Counted from the first letter of the stretch, positions 50,677 to 60,435 are shown. The stretch is DNA of 64,000 nt from an uncultured Devosia sp. (GCF_946479885.1 NZ_CAMLHM010000014.1:1-64000); one strand, 5' to 3'. The notes: generated from the sequence alone by a model not told the origin. A program made the numbers and translations.

Positions 50677-51507
50677 TCATTTCACCGCACCAAAGGTGAG
50701 ACCGCGGACGAGTTGTTTCTGGCTGAACCAGCCCATGAGCAGGATCGGCGCGATGGCGAGCAGGGAGGCGGCCGAGAGCTTGGCCAGGAACAGGCCCTGC
50801 GGGCTTGAGAAAGACGAGATGAAGGCGGTCAGCGTGCCGGCGCGGCCCGAGGTTAGCGTGATGGTCCAGAAGGCTTCGTTCCAGGCGAGGATCACGTTGA
50901 GCAGCAGGGTCGAGGCGATGCCGGGCACGGCCATGGGGACGAGGACGTGGACGATCTCGTTCCACAGTTCGGCGCCATCCATGCGGGCGGCTTCGAGGAT
51001 GTCGACGGGGATTTCCTTGAAGTAGGTGTAGAGCATCCAGATGATGATGGGCAGGTTGATCAAGGTCATGATCAGCGTCAGGCCATGCACGGTATCGAGC
51101 AGGCGCAGGTCGCGGAAGATCAGGTAGATCGGGATCAAAACGCCGACGGCGGGCATCATCTTGGTGGAGAGCATCCACATCAGGATGTCCTTGGTGCGTT
51201 TGGCCGGCGCGAAGGCCATGGACCAGGCGGCGGGGATGCCGATGATCAGGCCCAGCAGGGTCGAGCCGACCGAGACGAGGATCGAATTGGTCGCGTGCTT
51301 GAAATAGTCCGAACGATCCTGCACGGCCGCGAAGTTCTCCAGCGTGAAGTTCTGCGGGAAGAAGGTCGGGGTCGAGGCAATGGCCTCGGCTTCGGTCTTG
51401 AAGGCGGTCAGCAGCACCCAGAGGATGGGCGAGAACAGGATGAGGGCGACGGCCCAGGCGGCGATGGTGAAGCCGACTTTGGTTGATGTGGAGACGTTGC
51501 GTGCCAT
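50677..51507 (-). CDS. smoG: Polyol ABC transporter permease (SmoG/MalG type)
   Basis: 276-residue six-helix permease. The EAA loop reads EIPVDILEAARMDGAELWNEIVHVLVPMAVPGIAS, the CUT1 MalG-type signature. The N-terminus has one membrane helix (TIAAWAVALILFSPILWVLLTAF). It follows the partner permease gene by 11 bases. It contributes one half of the channel in the inner membrane. Symbol by operon analogy with Rhodobacter smo genes. Confidence 0.9.
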   Translation of the reverse strand: MARNVSTSTKVGFTIAAWAVALILFSPILWVLLTAFKTEAEAIASTPTFFPQNFTLENFAAVQDRSDYFKHATNSILVSVGSTLLGLIIGIPAAWSMAFAPAKRTKDILMWMLSTKMMPAVGVLIPIYLIFRDLRLLDTVHGLTLIMTLINLPIIIWMLYTYFKEIPVDILEAARMDGAELWNEIVHVLVPMAVPGIASTLLLNVILAWNEAFWTITLTSGRAGTLTAFISSFSSPQGLFLAKLSAASLLAIAPILLMGWFSQKQLVRGLTFGAVK

Positions 51508-51518
51508 GATCGTTTCCC

Positions 51519-52391
51519 TCAGGCGTCCAGGTTCTTGCCGACGGCGCGCATCAGGAAGAAGGCGACGATGTTGGCGATGACGACGGCGACGACGCCACCG
51601 GCGGAACCGGCGCCGATGTCATTGGACAAGATGCCGGTGCGGAAGACGAGGAAGGCGATGTTGGTCGAGGCATAGCCGGGGCCGCCGCCTGTGGTGACGC
51701 GGATTTCGGCGAAGATGCCGAGCAGGAAGATGGTCTGGATCAGGATCACGATGGTGATCGAGCGGGCCATGTGCGGCAGGATAATATAGTAGAAGCGGTT
51801 GATGGCGTTGGCGCCATCCATCTCGGCGGCCTCGCGCTGCTCTTCGGAGAGCGACTGCAGAGCGGTGAGCAGGATCAGGGTGGCGAAGGGCAGCCACTGC
51901 CAGGCGACGATGACAATGACCGAGAACAGCGGATACTGATTGAACCAGTCGACCGGCTGCAGGCCCATGGCCTTCCACAAATGTCCGAGCATGCCATAGC
52001 CGGGATGCATGAAGCCATTTTTCCAGATGAGGGCCGCCACCGGTGGCATGACGAAGAAGGGCGAGATGACGATGATGCGGAGGATCCCCTGGCCCCAGAT
52101 GGGCTGATCGAGCAGCAGCGCCAGGAAGGTGCCGCCGATGACGGTGATCAGCAGGACGCCACCGACCAGGATGAGCGTATTGACCAGCGACTGGGTGAAG
52201 CTGGGATCGCCGATGACGTAGAGATAGTTCGCCCAGCCGGCAAAGCCGGTCATCATCGGGTTGATGAGGCTATAGTTCTGGAAAGAGAACCAGAGCGTCA
52301 TGACCAGGGGCACGATCATCCAGATCAACAGCACGATCACCGATGGTGCCATCATGATGCGGGCGAGTGTGCGGGTTTGTGCGGTGGCCAT
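51519..52391 (-). CDS. smoF: Polyol ABC transporter permease (SmoF/MalF type)
   Basis: 290-residue six-helix permease with the EAA loop LSEEQREAAEMDGANAINRFYYIILPHMARSI and an N-terminal helix after a short cytosolic tail (MAPSVIVLLIWMIVPLVMTLWF). It pairs with SmoG. It lies between the binding-protein gene (200 bp upstream, with family-C repeat in the gap) and SmoG. ATG 52391 follows GAGGACACT. Confidence 0.9.
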   Translation of the reverse strand: MATAQTRTLARIMMAPSVIVLLIWMIVPLVMTLWFSFQNYSLINPMMTGFAGWANYLYVIGDPSFTQSLVNTLILVGGVLLITVIGGTFLALLLDQPIWGQGILRIIVISPFFVMPPVAALIWKNGFMHPGYGMLGHLWKAMGLQPVDWFNQYPLFSVIVIVAWQWLPFATLILLTALQSLSEEQREAAEMDGANAINRFYYIILPHMARSITIVILIQTIFLLGIFAEIRVTTGGGPGYASTNIAFLVFRTGILSNDIGAGSAGGVVAVVIANIVAFFLMRAVGKNLDA

Positions 52392-52430
52392 AGTGTCCTC
52401 AACCGAGCGGGGGCGGCAATCTACCAGTAG

Positions 52431-52513
52431 GCCTCATCCTGAGCCTGTCGAAGGACGACGTCGGGGGAAGATCAGTGTGCCCGCCCTCGTGGTTCGACAG
52501 GCTCACCATGGGG
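52431..52513. repeat. Palindromic repeat, family C copy 2
   Basis: CCTCATCCTGAGCCTGTCGA...GACG at one end pairs with CCCTCGTGGTTCGACAGGCTC...at the other. Second copy of the element at 39911. It lies in the gap between the polyol binding-protein gene and the first permease gene. Confidence 0.92.
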
Positions 52514-52591
52514 TCTCATGGCTGGTCGTTGGTGTCCGCCCGGTCGCCAGAGGGGACCTTTGACCGGGCGGGGTCGTCGTCGGGAGGGAGA

Positions 52592-53902
52592 CTACTTGAT
52601 ATAGCCGGCGCGGGTCATGTCGCGCAGGGTGGCTTCCTGGGCCTGTGCCAGAGCGTCGTCGGCCGACATCTGGCCGGCCAGCGCCGCCGAGAAGAGCTGG
52701 CCCACATTGGTGGCGATGCCGGCAAACTCGGGGATGGCGACGAACTGGACGCCGACATAGGGAACCGGGTCGACCGTGGGATGGGTCGGGTCGGCGGCGT
52801 AGATGGAACCCAGGGTCATGTCGGCGAAGGGAGCCGCAGCCTTGTAGTCCGCATTCTCATAGAGCGAGATGCGGGTGCCCGGGGGAACGTTGGCCCAGCC
52901 GTCCTGCGCTGCGACCATTTCGAGATAGGCCTTGTCGGTTGCCCACTTGATGAAGGAAGCAGCGGCATCCTGCTGCTGGCTGCCCTTGGGGATGGCGAGC
53001 GACCAGGCCCACAGCCAGTTGCCGCGCTTGCCCAGGCCGTTATCGGGCGCCAGGGCAAAGCCAACCTTGTCTGCGACGGTGGAGTCGGTCGGGTTGGTGA
53101 CGAAGGATGCAGCGACGGTGGCGTCGATCCACATGCCGCACTTGCCCTGTTGGAACAGGGTCAGGTTTTCGTTGAAGCCGTTGGAGGAGGCACCAGCCGG
53201 GCCGGCATCGGCCATCAGCGACAGGTAGGTGTCGAGCGTCGACTTCCACTGCTCGCTGTCGAACTGGGGCTTCCAGTTTTCATCGAACCAGCGGGCGCCG
53301 AAGGAGTTGGACATGGCGGTGAGGAAAGCCATGTTCTCGCCCCAGCCGGCCTTGCCGCGCAGGCAGATGCCGTTGATGTCGTTGGCGCGGTCGGTCATGG
53401 CGCGGGCCGCCTGGCCAATGAACTCCCAGGTGGGCGCTTCGGGCATTTCGAGGCCGGCTTTTTCCATCAGGTCCTTGCGGTACATGATGAAGGAGCTCTC
53501 GCCATAGAAGGGCGCGGCATAGAGCTTGCCATCGACCGAAAGGCCGTCGCGGATGGGCGGCAGCAGGTCGTCAACGGCGTACTCGGCATCGTTGCTGAGC
53601 GCATCGAGCGGCACCAGCCAGCCCTGCTTGGCCCAGATTGGCACTTCGTAGGTGCCGATGGTCATCACGTCATACTGGCCGCCATTGGTGGCGATGTCGG
53701 TGGTGACGTTCTGGCGCAGCGTATTTTCTTCGAGCACGACCCAGTTGAGTTCGATGCCGGTCGCTTCGGTGAAGGCCGAGGACAGGCCCTGCATGCGGAT
53801 CATGTCGCCATTGTTGACGGTGGCGATGGTGAGCGTCTGCGCCGAGGCGGATGCCGCCAGCGCAAGGGTAAACGCGCCCACGAGAATGGGTGTCAGTTTC
53901 AT
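52592..53902 (-). CDS. smoE: Polyol ABC transporter substrate-binding protein (SmoE/MtlE type)
   Basis: 436-residue periplasmic receptor. The signal peptide is MKLTPILVGAFTLALAASASAQ (cleavage after ASA). It then shows the class-1 carbohydrate-binding fold: EATGIELNWVVLEENTLRQNVTTDIATNGGQYDVMTIGTYEVPIWAK, FKNP-free hinge, GKCGMWIDATVAASFV and the C-terminal WANVPPGTRISLY. The pattern (GQYDVMTIGTYEVP, FNENLTLFQQGKCGMWIDAT) is that of the sorbitol/mannitol SmoE/MtlE group. ATG 53902 has GGGAGGA 5 bases ahead. It is the first gene of the polyol operon, directly below the SorC-type regulator. Confidence 0.93.
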   Translation of the reverse strand: MKLTPILVGAFTLALAASASAQTLTIATVNNGDMIRMQGLSSAFTEATGIELNWVVLEENTLRQNVTTDIATNGGQYDVMTIGTYEVPIWAKQGWLVPLDALSNDAEYAVDDLLPPIRDGLSVDGKLYAAPFYGESSFIMYRKDLMEKAGLEMPEAPTWEFIGQAARAMTDRANDINGICLRGKAGWGENMAFLTAMSNSFGARWFDENWKPQFDSEQWKSTLDTYLSLMADAGPAGASSNGFNENLTLFQQGKCGMWIDATVAASFVTNPTDSTVADKVGFALAPDNGLGKRGNWLWAWSLAIPKGSQQQDAAASFIKWATDKAYLEMVAAQDGWANVPPGTRISLYENADYKAAAPFADMTLGSIYAADPTHPTVDPVPYVGVQFVAIPEFAGIATNVGQLFSAALAGQMSADDALAQAQEATLRDMTRAGYIK

Positions 53903-54014
53903 ATATTCCTCCCAGTAACCGAAACGGGCATTTGTTCCGGCAATGGGCAAATACTCACAATTCGCGCGCCAGAGTCAAGCGTGCTATGCGCCTGTCGCAG
54001 GACGCGTGGGCACG

Positions 54015-54060
54015 GAAATCGATTTCGGTGGAGAGATTGTTTAATCAGATCAACTGATTA
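54015..54060 (-). promoter_or_regulatory. Candidate operators before the polyol operon
   Basis: Two perfect palindromes lie in the 155-bp gap between the regulator and smoE: GAAATCGATTTC (54015-54026) and TAATCAG-ATCAA-CTGATTA (54042-54060, overlapping the regulator stop). They are 110-160 bases before smoE. SorC/DeoR-type regulators bind such symmetric AT-rich sites; which one is used is not known. The minus-strand promoter should lie in this gap, but I could not fix -35/-10 hexamers. Confidence 0.5.
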
Positions 54061-55017
54061 CGCGACTTGCAGTAAGCCTTCTGCCGTACGTTCGTCAGTG
54101 ATCAGTCCATTGACCAGACGACGGTTGAGCGTGGCCCGAATGCCGGGCAATTTCCTCTTGCCCATGGCGATTGCCACGACGAGCGAGGTTTCCCGGGATG
54201 GAATCGGGGCCGAGGCAACCCGTTCATTGGTCAGGCCCTCGATCATCTTGCCCTCGGCATCGAAGCTCCAGCCGCAGATCTCGCCAACGGCACCGGCCTT
54301 CTGCAGGGCCTTGAGTTCGGCATCGGTGATGAAGCCGTCGAGATAGAGCGGGGCATCGGGGCCGATATCGCCAACGCCGACAAAGGTCACGTCGGCCTGG
54401 GCGGTGAGCGCCAGGGTCTCGCGGATCATCGGCTGGGCGTGCAGCAGCTCGCGCTCGCGGGCGGAGGAGGCGATGACCGGCAGGGGCATGGGGAAGCTGC
54501 GCGCCTTGACCGTATCGGCGACGTTGAAGATGACGTTGTAATAGGCGGCCGAGCCATCGGGCGCGATATTGCCGGTGAGCGAGACGACCTTGTGGTGTGG
54601 GCAGGCCATGGGCGTGAGCTGCTCCACGGCGGCCTTGAGCGTGCGGCCGGTGCCGATGGCCATGACGATGGGGTCGGTGCGCTTGAGCCAGCGCTCGATT
54701 TCGGCAGCGGTGGCTTCCGCCACGCCGATTGTCGTCGACTCGCTGGCGGGATCGGAGGGCACGACCTCGACCAGGTCGAGGCCGAAGCGCGCGCGCAGGC
54801 GGCTGGCCAGATCCATGCAGCGGCCGATGGGGTGATCGAGGCGGACCTTGATCAGGCCCTCGCTGACCGACAGCGACACCAGGCGCTGCGCCGACTGGCG
54901 CGAAATGCCGAGCTTGGCGGCAATCTCCTCCTGGGTATTGCCGGCGACATAATAGAGCCAGCCGGCGCGGGCGGCGTCATCCAACCTGTTCATCGAGCTA
55001 TCAATTCTCTGCGCCAT
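54058..55017 (-). CDS. SorC/DeoR-type sugar-binding transcriptional regulator
   Basis: 319 residues. The N-terminal HTH (ARAGWLYYVAGNTQEEIAAKLGISRQSAQRLVSLS, about residues 14-50) is followed by a SorC sugar-phosphate-binding domain: VMAIGTGRTLKAAVEQL, VVSLTGNIAPDGSAAYYNV, VTFVGVGDIGPDAPLYLDGF and RASPI-like C-terminal segments (SRETSLVVAIAMGKRKLPGIRATLNRRLVNGLITDE). Such regulators sense phosphorylated sugars or polyols. It is encoded directly upstream of the smo-type operon on the same strand, as SmoC is in Rhodobacter. ATG 55017 is preferred over TTG 55032; ATG 54993 is also possible. It is autoregulated or operon-regulating through palindromes at 54015-54060 (inference). Confidence 0.9.
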   Translation of the reverse strand: MAQRIDSSMNRLDDAARAGWLYYVAGNTQEEIAAKLGISRQSAQRLVSLSVSEGLIKVRLDHPIGRCMDLASRLRARFGLDLVEVVPSDPASESTTIGVAEATAAEIERWLKRTDPIVMAIGTGRTLKAAVEQLTPMACPHHKVVSLTGNIAPDGSAAYYNVIFNVADTVKARSFPMPLPVIASSARERELLHAQPMIRETLALTAQADVTFVGVGDIGPDAPLYLDGFITDAELKALQKAGAVGEICGWSFDAEGKMIEGLTNERVASAPIPSRETSLVVAIAMGKRKLPGIRATLNRRLVNGLITDERTAEGLLQVA

Positions 55018-55098
55018 GGCCCGTCTCGCCAATTGTGCGGATTATTCTGCCATGCGCGGCCGGGTCGCAAGGCGATTCTCGGCAAGTGGCCGCAAACT

Positions 55099-55875
55099 CT
55101 ATTGCGCCGGAGGGGAGGGGTTGCGGGCAAGCTGGCTCAGGGCAACGCGGATATCGCGCTCGGTATCCTTGAGGTGGATACGCATGGCCTCGGCGGCGGC
55201 GCGGCCGTTGCCGGTCTTGATGCAGTCGACGATGCGCTGATGCGCCTCGATGGTGTCGTGCAGCGTGTGGCCGCGCTGTTCGTGGCCACGGCGGCTGATG
55301 AAGAAGCCTTCGCGCAGCGGCTGGGCCATGGCCTCGAACAGGAAGCCGAGCACCCGGTTGCCGCTGGCCAGGGCCACGGCCTCGTGGAAGCCGACATCAT
55401 GGGTGTGAAATTCCAGCTCCTGCTCGGCGCTCATGGCCTGGCCGCGCTCGCCCACCGTGTCGCGCATGCCCTGCAATTCGCCTTCGATGGCAGCAATGCC
55501 AGCGCGGGTGGCGCGCTTGGCGGCCAGGGTCGCAGACTGGACTTCGAGCGACAGCCGCACCTCGACCAGATCGAACAGCCCCTTGGGGTCGTAGCGGATG
55601 ATGGAGGTGAGGAAGTCGGCAAAGGCGGCGCCGTCCGGTTCGCGCACCACGGCCTTGCGGCCGCGGGCGATGACCAGCAGGCCGCGCCCCTCGAGCAGCT
55701 TGACCGCCTCGCGTATGGTGAGCCGGCTCACGTCGTAGCGGGCGGCCAGCTCGGCCTCGCTCGGCAAGGTGGAGCCGGGCGCCAGTTCGCTCAGGATGAG
55801 ATGCGCCAATGCATCCGCCACTGTCTGCGCAGCAGTGGGGTGGTCCGGGCGAAAACGCTCGTCGGATGTCGTCAC
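55099..55875 (-). CDS. GntR-family (FadR/FCD type) transcriptional regulator
   Basis: 258 residues. The winged HTH (GSTLPSEAELAARYDVSRLTIREAVKLLEGRGLLVIARGRKAVV, about residues 35-80) is followed by an FCD domain with metal/ligand residues in DLVEVRLSLEVQSATLAAKRA, HTHDVGFHEAVALASGN and IEAHQRIVDCIKTG. It lies divergently 423 bases from chvE, and that gap holds palindromes matching a GntR operator. It probably controls itself and the chvE-mmsAB transporter in response to a sugar acid or related metabolite (inference). Confidence 0.92.
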   Translation of the reverse strand: MTTSDERFRPDHPTAAQTVADALAHLILSELAPGSTLPSEAELAARYDVSRLTIREAVKLLEGRGLLVIARGRKAVVREPDGAAFADFLTSIIRYDPKGLFDLVEVRLSLEVQSATLAAKRATRAGIAAIEGELQGMRDTVGERGQAMSAEQELEFHTHDVGFHEAVALASGNRVLGFLFEAMAQPLREGFFISRRGHEQRGHTLHDTIEAHQRIVDCIKTGNGRAAAEAMRIHLKDTERDIRVALSQLARNPSPPAQ

Positions 55876-55884
55876 AGATCCTCC

Positions 55885-55901
55885 AAGGTATCAGATACCT
55901 T
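55885..55901. promoter_or_regulatory. GntR operator palindrome (site 1)
   Basis: AAGGTATC-A-GATACCTT, a perfect 17-bp palindrome 10 bases before the regulator start codon on the minus strand. The size and half-site symmetry fit FadR-subfamily GntR operators; the position fits autorepression. Confidence 0.78.
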
Positions 55902-56057
55902 TCTAGTTCCCGCGACGCTTTGCGCTCTTTCCGGGTACGTACCTTAACAGGCGACAACATCTTAACGGCCGGATTGGCGCGCCGCAATCGCCGTAAAACA
56001 TGGGTTACCGTTAATATTCGGTGATCGAAAAAATTCGTGGTGCGCGGGAATCCGGCT

Positions 56058-56080
56058 TTACACTGGTATCTGATTATCCT
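56058..56080 (+). promoter_or_regulatory. Putative chvE promoter with imperfect GntR operator (site 2)
   Basis: TTTACA (56058-56063) resembles a -35 element; TAGTTT lies 17 bases on. GGTATC-T-GATTAT (56065-56077) overlaps this promoter and matches 9 of 12 fixed bases of the perfect palindrome at 55885. A regulator bound here would block RNA polymerase. The hexamers themselves are weak evidence. Confidence 0.45.
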
Positions 56081-56143
56081 AGTTTCCGGCCCGTGGGCTT
56101 GGGAGGGCCCGGGCGGTAACCGCCGCCACGCAGGAGGACCTTC

Positions 56144-56302
56144 ATGCACGATAGACTGGCAGCACGCCCGCGGGTGTCGGCTCAGCTTTCGGTCGCTCGC
56201 GATTCCCATCTCGATGTGACGCATGAATCGTCCACGGCTTCTCCCCTGACGACCATCCAAAAAGCTTCTGAACTCGAAATACAAAAGGGAGTCGAGACGT
56301 GA
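56144..56302 (+). CDS. Possible leader ORF coupled to chvE
   Basis: A 52-codon ORF with a near-perfect ribosome site (AGGAGG six bases before ATG 56144). It ends in TGA overlapping the chvE GTG (GTGA at 56299-56302). The product ([18 protein letters not shown] at its start) resembles nothing I know and is polar, without a signal peptide. The strong ribosome site and stop-start overlap argue for translation, for instance as a leader or coupling ORF; the alternative is that it is chance and chvE uses its own GGGAG site 7 bases before the GTG. Confidence 0.45.
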   Translation: MHDRLAARPRVSAQLSVARDSHLDVTHESSTASPLTTIQKASELEIQKGVET

Positions 56303-57372
56303 AGATTATCAAGACGCTTGCCACCGTGCTGGCCGTCGGCGCCATGGCGCTGACCGCTTCCACCGCGGTCTTTGCCCAGGACAAGGGCGCCATCGGCATC
56401 GCGATGCCGACGCAGTCCTCGCTGCGCTGGATCTCGGACGGCAACGAACTCAAGGCCGCGCTCGAAGGCAAGGGCTACACTGTCGACCTGCAGTTCGCAG
56501 AAGACGACATCCCGAACCAGCTCGCGCAGATCGAAAACATGGTCACCAAGGGCGTCAAGGCTCTCGTGATCGCTTCGATCGACGGCACCACGCTGTCGGC
56601 TGTGCTGCAGCAGGCCGCTGACGCAGGCATCAAGGTCATCGCTTATGACCGCCTGATCCGCGACACCGCCAACGTTGACCTCTACACCACCTTCGACAAC
56701 TTCCAGGTGGGCGTGCTCCAGGCCAATTCGCTCGTGAAGGGCCTCGGCGAACGCTTCCCGACCAAGCCGTGGAACGTTGAACTGTTCGGCGGTTCGCCGG
56801 ACGACAACAACGCGTTCTTCTTCTACGACGGCGCAATGTCCGTCCTGCAGCCGCTGATCGACTCGGGCGACATCGTCGTCAAGTCGGGCCAGCAGGGCAT
56901 GGAAACCGTTGGTACCCTGCGTTGGGACGGTGCCGTTGCACAGGCCCGCATGGACAACATCCTGTCGGCCAACTACTCGGACGGCTCGACCGTTCAGGGC
57001 GTTCTGGCTCCCTATGATGGCCTGTCGCGCGGTATCATCTCGTCGCTCCGCGGCGTTGGTTATGGCTCGGCCGACCTGCCATGGCCTGTCATCACCGGCC
57101 AGGATGCGGAAGCTCCGTCGGTGAAGGCGATCATTGCCGGCGAGCAGTACTCGACCGTCTACAAGGACACCCGTGAACTGGCCAAGGTCACTGCTGACCT
57201 GGTTGACACCGTTGTCTCGGGTGGCACGCCGGAAGGCCTCGACACCACCACCTATGACAATGGCGTCAAGGTTGTGCCGTCGATCCTGCTGACCCCGCAT
57301 GACGTTGACCTGACCAACTACCAGGCTCTGGTTGTTGACTCGGGCTACATCAAGGCCGAAGACCTGCAGTAA
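56299..57372 (+). CDS. chvE: Multiple-monosaccharide ABC transporter binding protein (ChvE type)
   Basis: 357-residue periplasmic receptor. The signal peptide is [23 protein letters not shown] (cleavage before QDKG). It has class-2 sugar-binding features: [54 protein letters not shown], and [18 protein letters not shown]. These closely match ChvE of Agrobacterium, which takes up several aldoses and uronic acids (arabinose, galactose, xylose, glucuronate) and in that genus also signals to virulence kinases. The start is GTG 56299. It is followed by a strong stem-loop, then the ATPase and permease genes. Confidence 0.9.
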   Translation: MKIIKTLATVLAVGAMALTASTAVFAQDKGAIGIAMPTQSSLRWISDGNELKAALEGKGYTVDLQFAEDDIPNQLAQIENMVTKGVKALVIASIDGTTLSAVLQQAADAGIKVIAYDRLIRDTANVDLYTTFDNFQVGVLQANSLVKGLGERFPTKPWNVELFGGSPDDNNAFFFYDGAMSVLQPLIDSGDIVVKSGQQGMETVGTLRWDGAVAQARMDNILSANYSDGSTVQGVLAPYDGLSRGIISSLRGVGYGSADLPWPVITGQDAEAPSVKAIIAGEQYSTVYKDTRELAKVTADLVDTVVSGGTPEGLDTTTYDNGVKVVPSILLTPHDVDLTNYQALVVDSGYIKAEDLQ

Positions 57373-57391
57373 GCCTCGGCTTTAGCTAATG

Positions 57392-57417
57392 AGGGCCCCG
57401 CGCTAGCGCGGGGCCCT
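57392..57417 (+). other. Intercistronic stem-loop after chvE
   Basis: Perfect 26-bp inverted repeat: 12-base arms AGGGCCCCGCGC / GCGCGGGGCCCT around TA, then TTCCCG (no T-run). It sits 20 bases after the chvE stop and 60 before mmsA, and may raise binding-protein output relative to the membrane parts. Confidence 0.85.
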
Positions 57418-57476
57418 TTCCCGTACACGGGCCCAGGCGCTATGATATGGGCGACGGTCCGACGAGAAAGCACCCA

Positions 57477-59009
57477 ATGACCAACACCATTCTGGAGATG
57501 CGCAGCATCACCAAGACCTTCCCCGGCGTGAAGGCGCTGTCGGATGTGAACCTCGATGTTCGCGAGGCGGAAATTCACGCCATCGTGGGCGAGAACGGGG
57601 CCGGCAAATCCACCCTGATGAAGGTGCTGAGCGGGGTGTATCCCTCCGGCAGCTATGACGGCCAGATCGTCTACAAGGGCGAAGAACAGCACTTCAAGTC
57701 GATCCGCGACAGCGAGCACAAGGGCATCGTCATCATCCATCAGGAGCTGGCACTGGTGCCGCTGCTGTCGATTGCCGAGAACATCTTCCTGGGCAACGAG
57801 CAGGCCAAGGCCGGCGTGATCGACTGGGACGAGACCCGCGACGGCGCGCGCAAGCTTCTGGGCATGGTCGGGCTCGACGAAGATCCCGATACGCTGATCA
57901 CCAATATTGGCGTGGGCAAGCAGCAGCTGGTGGAAATCGCCAAGGCGCTGAGCAAGGAAGTCAAACTCCTCATTCTCGACGAGCCGACCGCATCGCTCTC
58001 CGAAAAGGACAGCGCGGCCTTGCTCGACCTGCTGATGGAATTCCGCAAGCAGGGCATTACCTCGATCCTGATCAGCCACAAGCTCAATGAAGTGAGCAAG
58101 GTGGCCGACCGCATCACCGTCATCCGCGACGGCCGCAGCATCGAGACGCTCAACAAGGAAGACATTACCGAGGACCGCATCATCACTCTGATGGTGGGTC
58201 GTTCGCTGGAAGACCGCTACCCGGCCAGGGTGCCCCAGATCGGGGAAGTGGTGTTCGAGGTCAAGAACTGGAGCGTCTACCATCAGCTGCACCGCGAGCG
58301 GCAGGTGATCAAGAATATCGGCATCAATATCCGCAAGGGCGAAGTCGTCGGCATTGCCGGCTTGATGGGCTCGGGCCGTACCGAATTCGCGATGAGCCTG
58401 TTCGGCAAATCCTATGGCCAGAAGATCACGGGCGAAGTGTACTTGCATGGCAAGCAGATCGACACCTCGTCGGTCGAGAAGGCCGTGTCGCATGGCCTGG
58501 CCTATGCCACCGAGGATCGCAAGACCTATGGCCTCAACCTGATCGACCATATCAAGCACAATACGACGATCGCCAACCTGGCCGGCATTTCGCGGGTCGG
58601 CGTGATCGACGACATGACCGAGATGGATGTCGCCAACGAGTATCGCAAGAAGACCAATATCCGCTCGTCAAGCGTCTATCAGGTCACCGGCAATCTCTCG
58701 GGTGGCAATCAGCAGAAGGTGGTGCTCAGCAAGTGGCTGTTCTCCAACCCCGAAGTGCTGATCCTGGACGAACCGACGCGCGGTATCGACGTCGGCGCCA
58801 AGTATGAAATCTACACCATCATCAACCAGCTTGCGGCACAGGGCAAAGCGATCCTGGTCATCTCCTCGGAGATGCCCGAACTGCTTGGCATCACCGACCG
58901 CGTCTATGTAATGAACGAAGGCCGCATCGTTGGCGAAATGCCGACCAGCGAAGCCAGCCAGGAAAAGATCATGCGCTCGATCGTGCGCGCTGAAGGGAAA
59001 GCATCATGA
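57477..59009 (+). CDS. mmsA: Multiple-monosaccharide ABC transporter ATP-binding protein (GguA/MmsA)
   Basis: 510-residue double ATPase of the CUT2 class (ribose/xylose type). The first half has Walker [17 protein letters not shown], signature [15 protein letters not shown] and Walker [16 protein letters not shown]. The second half has a modified Walker A ([16 protein letters not shown]), signature [15 protein letters not shown] and [14 protein letters not shown]. Only the first site is fully canonical, as usual in this class. ATG 57477 with GAGAAAG ahead is preferred to the frame start at 57447. It overlaps mmsB by the ATGA junction. Confidence 0.92.
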   Translation: MTNTILEMRSITKTFPGVKALSDVNLDVREAEIHAIVGENGAGKSTLMKVLSGVYPSGSYDGQIVYKGEEQHFKSIRDSEHKGIVIIHQELALVPLLSIAENIFLGNEQAKAGVIDWDETRDGARKLLGMVGLDEDPDTLITNIGVGKQQLVEIAKALSKEVKLLILDEPTASLSEKDSAALLDLLMEFRKQGITSILISHKLNEVSKVADRITVIRDGRSIETLNKEDITEDRIITLMVGRSLEDRYPARVPQIGEVVFEVKNWSVYHQLHRERQVIKNIGINIRKGEVVGIAGLMGSGRTEFAMSLFGKSYGQKITGEVYLHGKQIDTSSVEKAVSHGLAYATEDRKTYGLNLIDHIKHNTTIANLAGISRVGVIDDMTEMDVANEYRKKTNIRSSSVYQVTGNLSGGNQQKVVLSKWLFSNPEVLILDEPTRGIDVGAKYEIYTIINQLAAQGKAILVISSEMPELLGITDRVYVMNEGRIVGEMPTSEASQEKIMRSIVRAEGKAS

Positions 59010-60289
59010 CCACCGAAACCGCCCAGCCGGGCATCACGTCGACCGGCGAACCGGTCAAGGTCCAGGAACTGACCGTGTGGGGCGCATTGCAGGCCAATCT
59101 GCGCGACTACGGCCTGTTGCTGGCGCTGATCCTGATCATGCTGTTCTTCCAGTATTTCACCGCTGGCGTGCTGTTCAAGCCGGTGAACCTGACCAATATC
59201 ATCCTGCAGAACAGCTACATCATCGTGATGGCGCTGGGCATGCTGCTGGTGATCGTGGCCGGCCATATCGACCTCAGCGTCGGCTCGATTTCGGGCTTCG
59301 TGGGCGCGCTCGCGGCCATGCTGATGATCGGCTGGCGGTTCCCGCCGGAGCTGGCCTTCCTCGCCAATCCCTTCGTCGCCGGCGCGATCTGTCTGGTCGT
59401 CGGGGCGGCTATCGGGGCGCTGCAGGGCTACCTGATCGCCTATCACAAGATTCCCAGCTTCATCGTGACGCTGGCCGGCATGCTGATCTTCAAGGGCCTG
59501 TCGCTGGCCATTCTGGCCGGCAAATCGGTGGGTCCGTTCCCGGCCGAATTCCAGCTGCTCTCGGCCGGCTTTATCCCCGACCTGATCGGGCCGACGACGC
59601 TGGTCGCCGCCAGCGAAGGCGTTCAGCCGGTTGTGCTGCACACCACGACCATGGTCATCGCCATCGTGGCGATCGTCGCCATGATATTCTTCGCCATTCG
59701 TGGCCGTGCCCGTCGCAAGACGCGCGGCTATGAGAGCGAGCCCTTCGGCCTGTTCGTGGTCAAGAACCTGGTGATCGCGGCGCTGGTGCTGTTCTTCGCC
59801 TATATGCTGGCCTCCTATCGCGGCCTGCCCAACGTGCTGGTCGTGATGGGCATCCTGATCGCGCTCTTCGTGTTCATCACCAAGCGCATGACCTTTGGCC
59901 GCCGCATCTATGCACTGGGTGGCAACCTTAAGGCCGCGGCGCTGTCGGGCATCAAGACCGAGCGGATGACCTTCTACGTCTTCGCCATCATGGGTGCGCT
60001 GGCGGCTTTGGCCGGCATGATCTATGCGGCCCGCCTCAACTCGGCGACGCCCAAGGCAGGACAGGGTCTCGAACTCGACGTGATCGCGGCCGTGTTCATC
60101 GGCGGCGCCTCGGCGCTGGGCGGCGTGGGTGCCGTGGCCGGTGCTGTCATCGGCGCCTTCATCATGGGCGTGATGAACAACGGCATGTCGATCATGGGCG
60201 TCAACATCGACTGGCAGCAGATGATCAAGGGCGTGGTGCTGCTGGCCGCCGTGTTCTTCGATCTCTACAACAAGAACCGCTCGGCCTAA
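59006..60289 (+). CDS. mmsB: Multiple-monosaccharide ABC transporter permease (GguB/MmsB)
   Basis: 427-residue permease with about 10-12 helices, of the BPD_transp_2 (CUT2) class. It has [26 protein letters not shown] (the conserved HIDLSVG loop), [35 protein letters not shown] and [27 protein letters not shown]. An insertion around residues 235-290 makes it longer than RbsC, as in GguB. It is translationally coupled to mmsA (ATGA) and followed by a terminator. Confidence 0.92.
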   Translation: MTTETAQPGITSTGEPVKVQELTVWGALQANLRDYGLLLALILIMLFFQYFTAGVLFKPVNLTNIILQNSYIIVMALGMLLVIVAGHIDLSVGSISGFVGALAAMLMIGWRFPPELAFLANPFVAGAICLVVGAAIGALQGYLIAYHKIPSFIVTLAGMLIFKGLSLAILAGKSVGPFPAEFQLLSAGFIPDLIGPTTLVAASEGVQPVVLHTTTMVIAIVAIVAMIFFAIRGRARRKTRGYESEPFGLFVVKNLVIAALVLFFAYMLASYRGLPNVLVVMGILIALFVFITKRMTFGRRIYALGGNLKAAALSGIKTERMTFYVFAIMGALAALAGMIYAARLNSATPKAGQGLELDVIAAVFIGGASALGGVGAVAGAVIGAFIMGVMNNGMSIMGVNIDWQQMIKGVVLLAAVFFDLYNKNRSA

Positions 60290-60310
60290 GCCGCCGTTCT
60301 GGAAATGACG

Positions 60311-60340
60311 AGGCCGCCGGGGAGACCCGGCGGCCTTTCT
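60311..60340 (+). terminator. Terminator of the chvE-mmsAB operon
   Basis: Stem AGGCCGCCGGG / CCCGGCGGCCT (60311-60321, 60326-60336), GAGA loop, then TTCTTG. 22 bases after the mmsB stop. Confidence 0.87.
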
Positions 60341-60435
60341 TGTTGACGTCCCGGCGGTGTCAGTCGGGGCGAGCCTGACTCGGCCTTTGCGACTCGCTAC
60401 AGTCGGGGCGGCTGTCACCTACCGATTGGCGAGCG

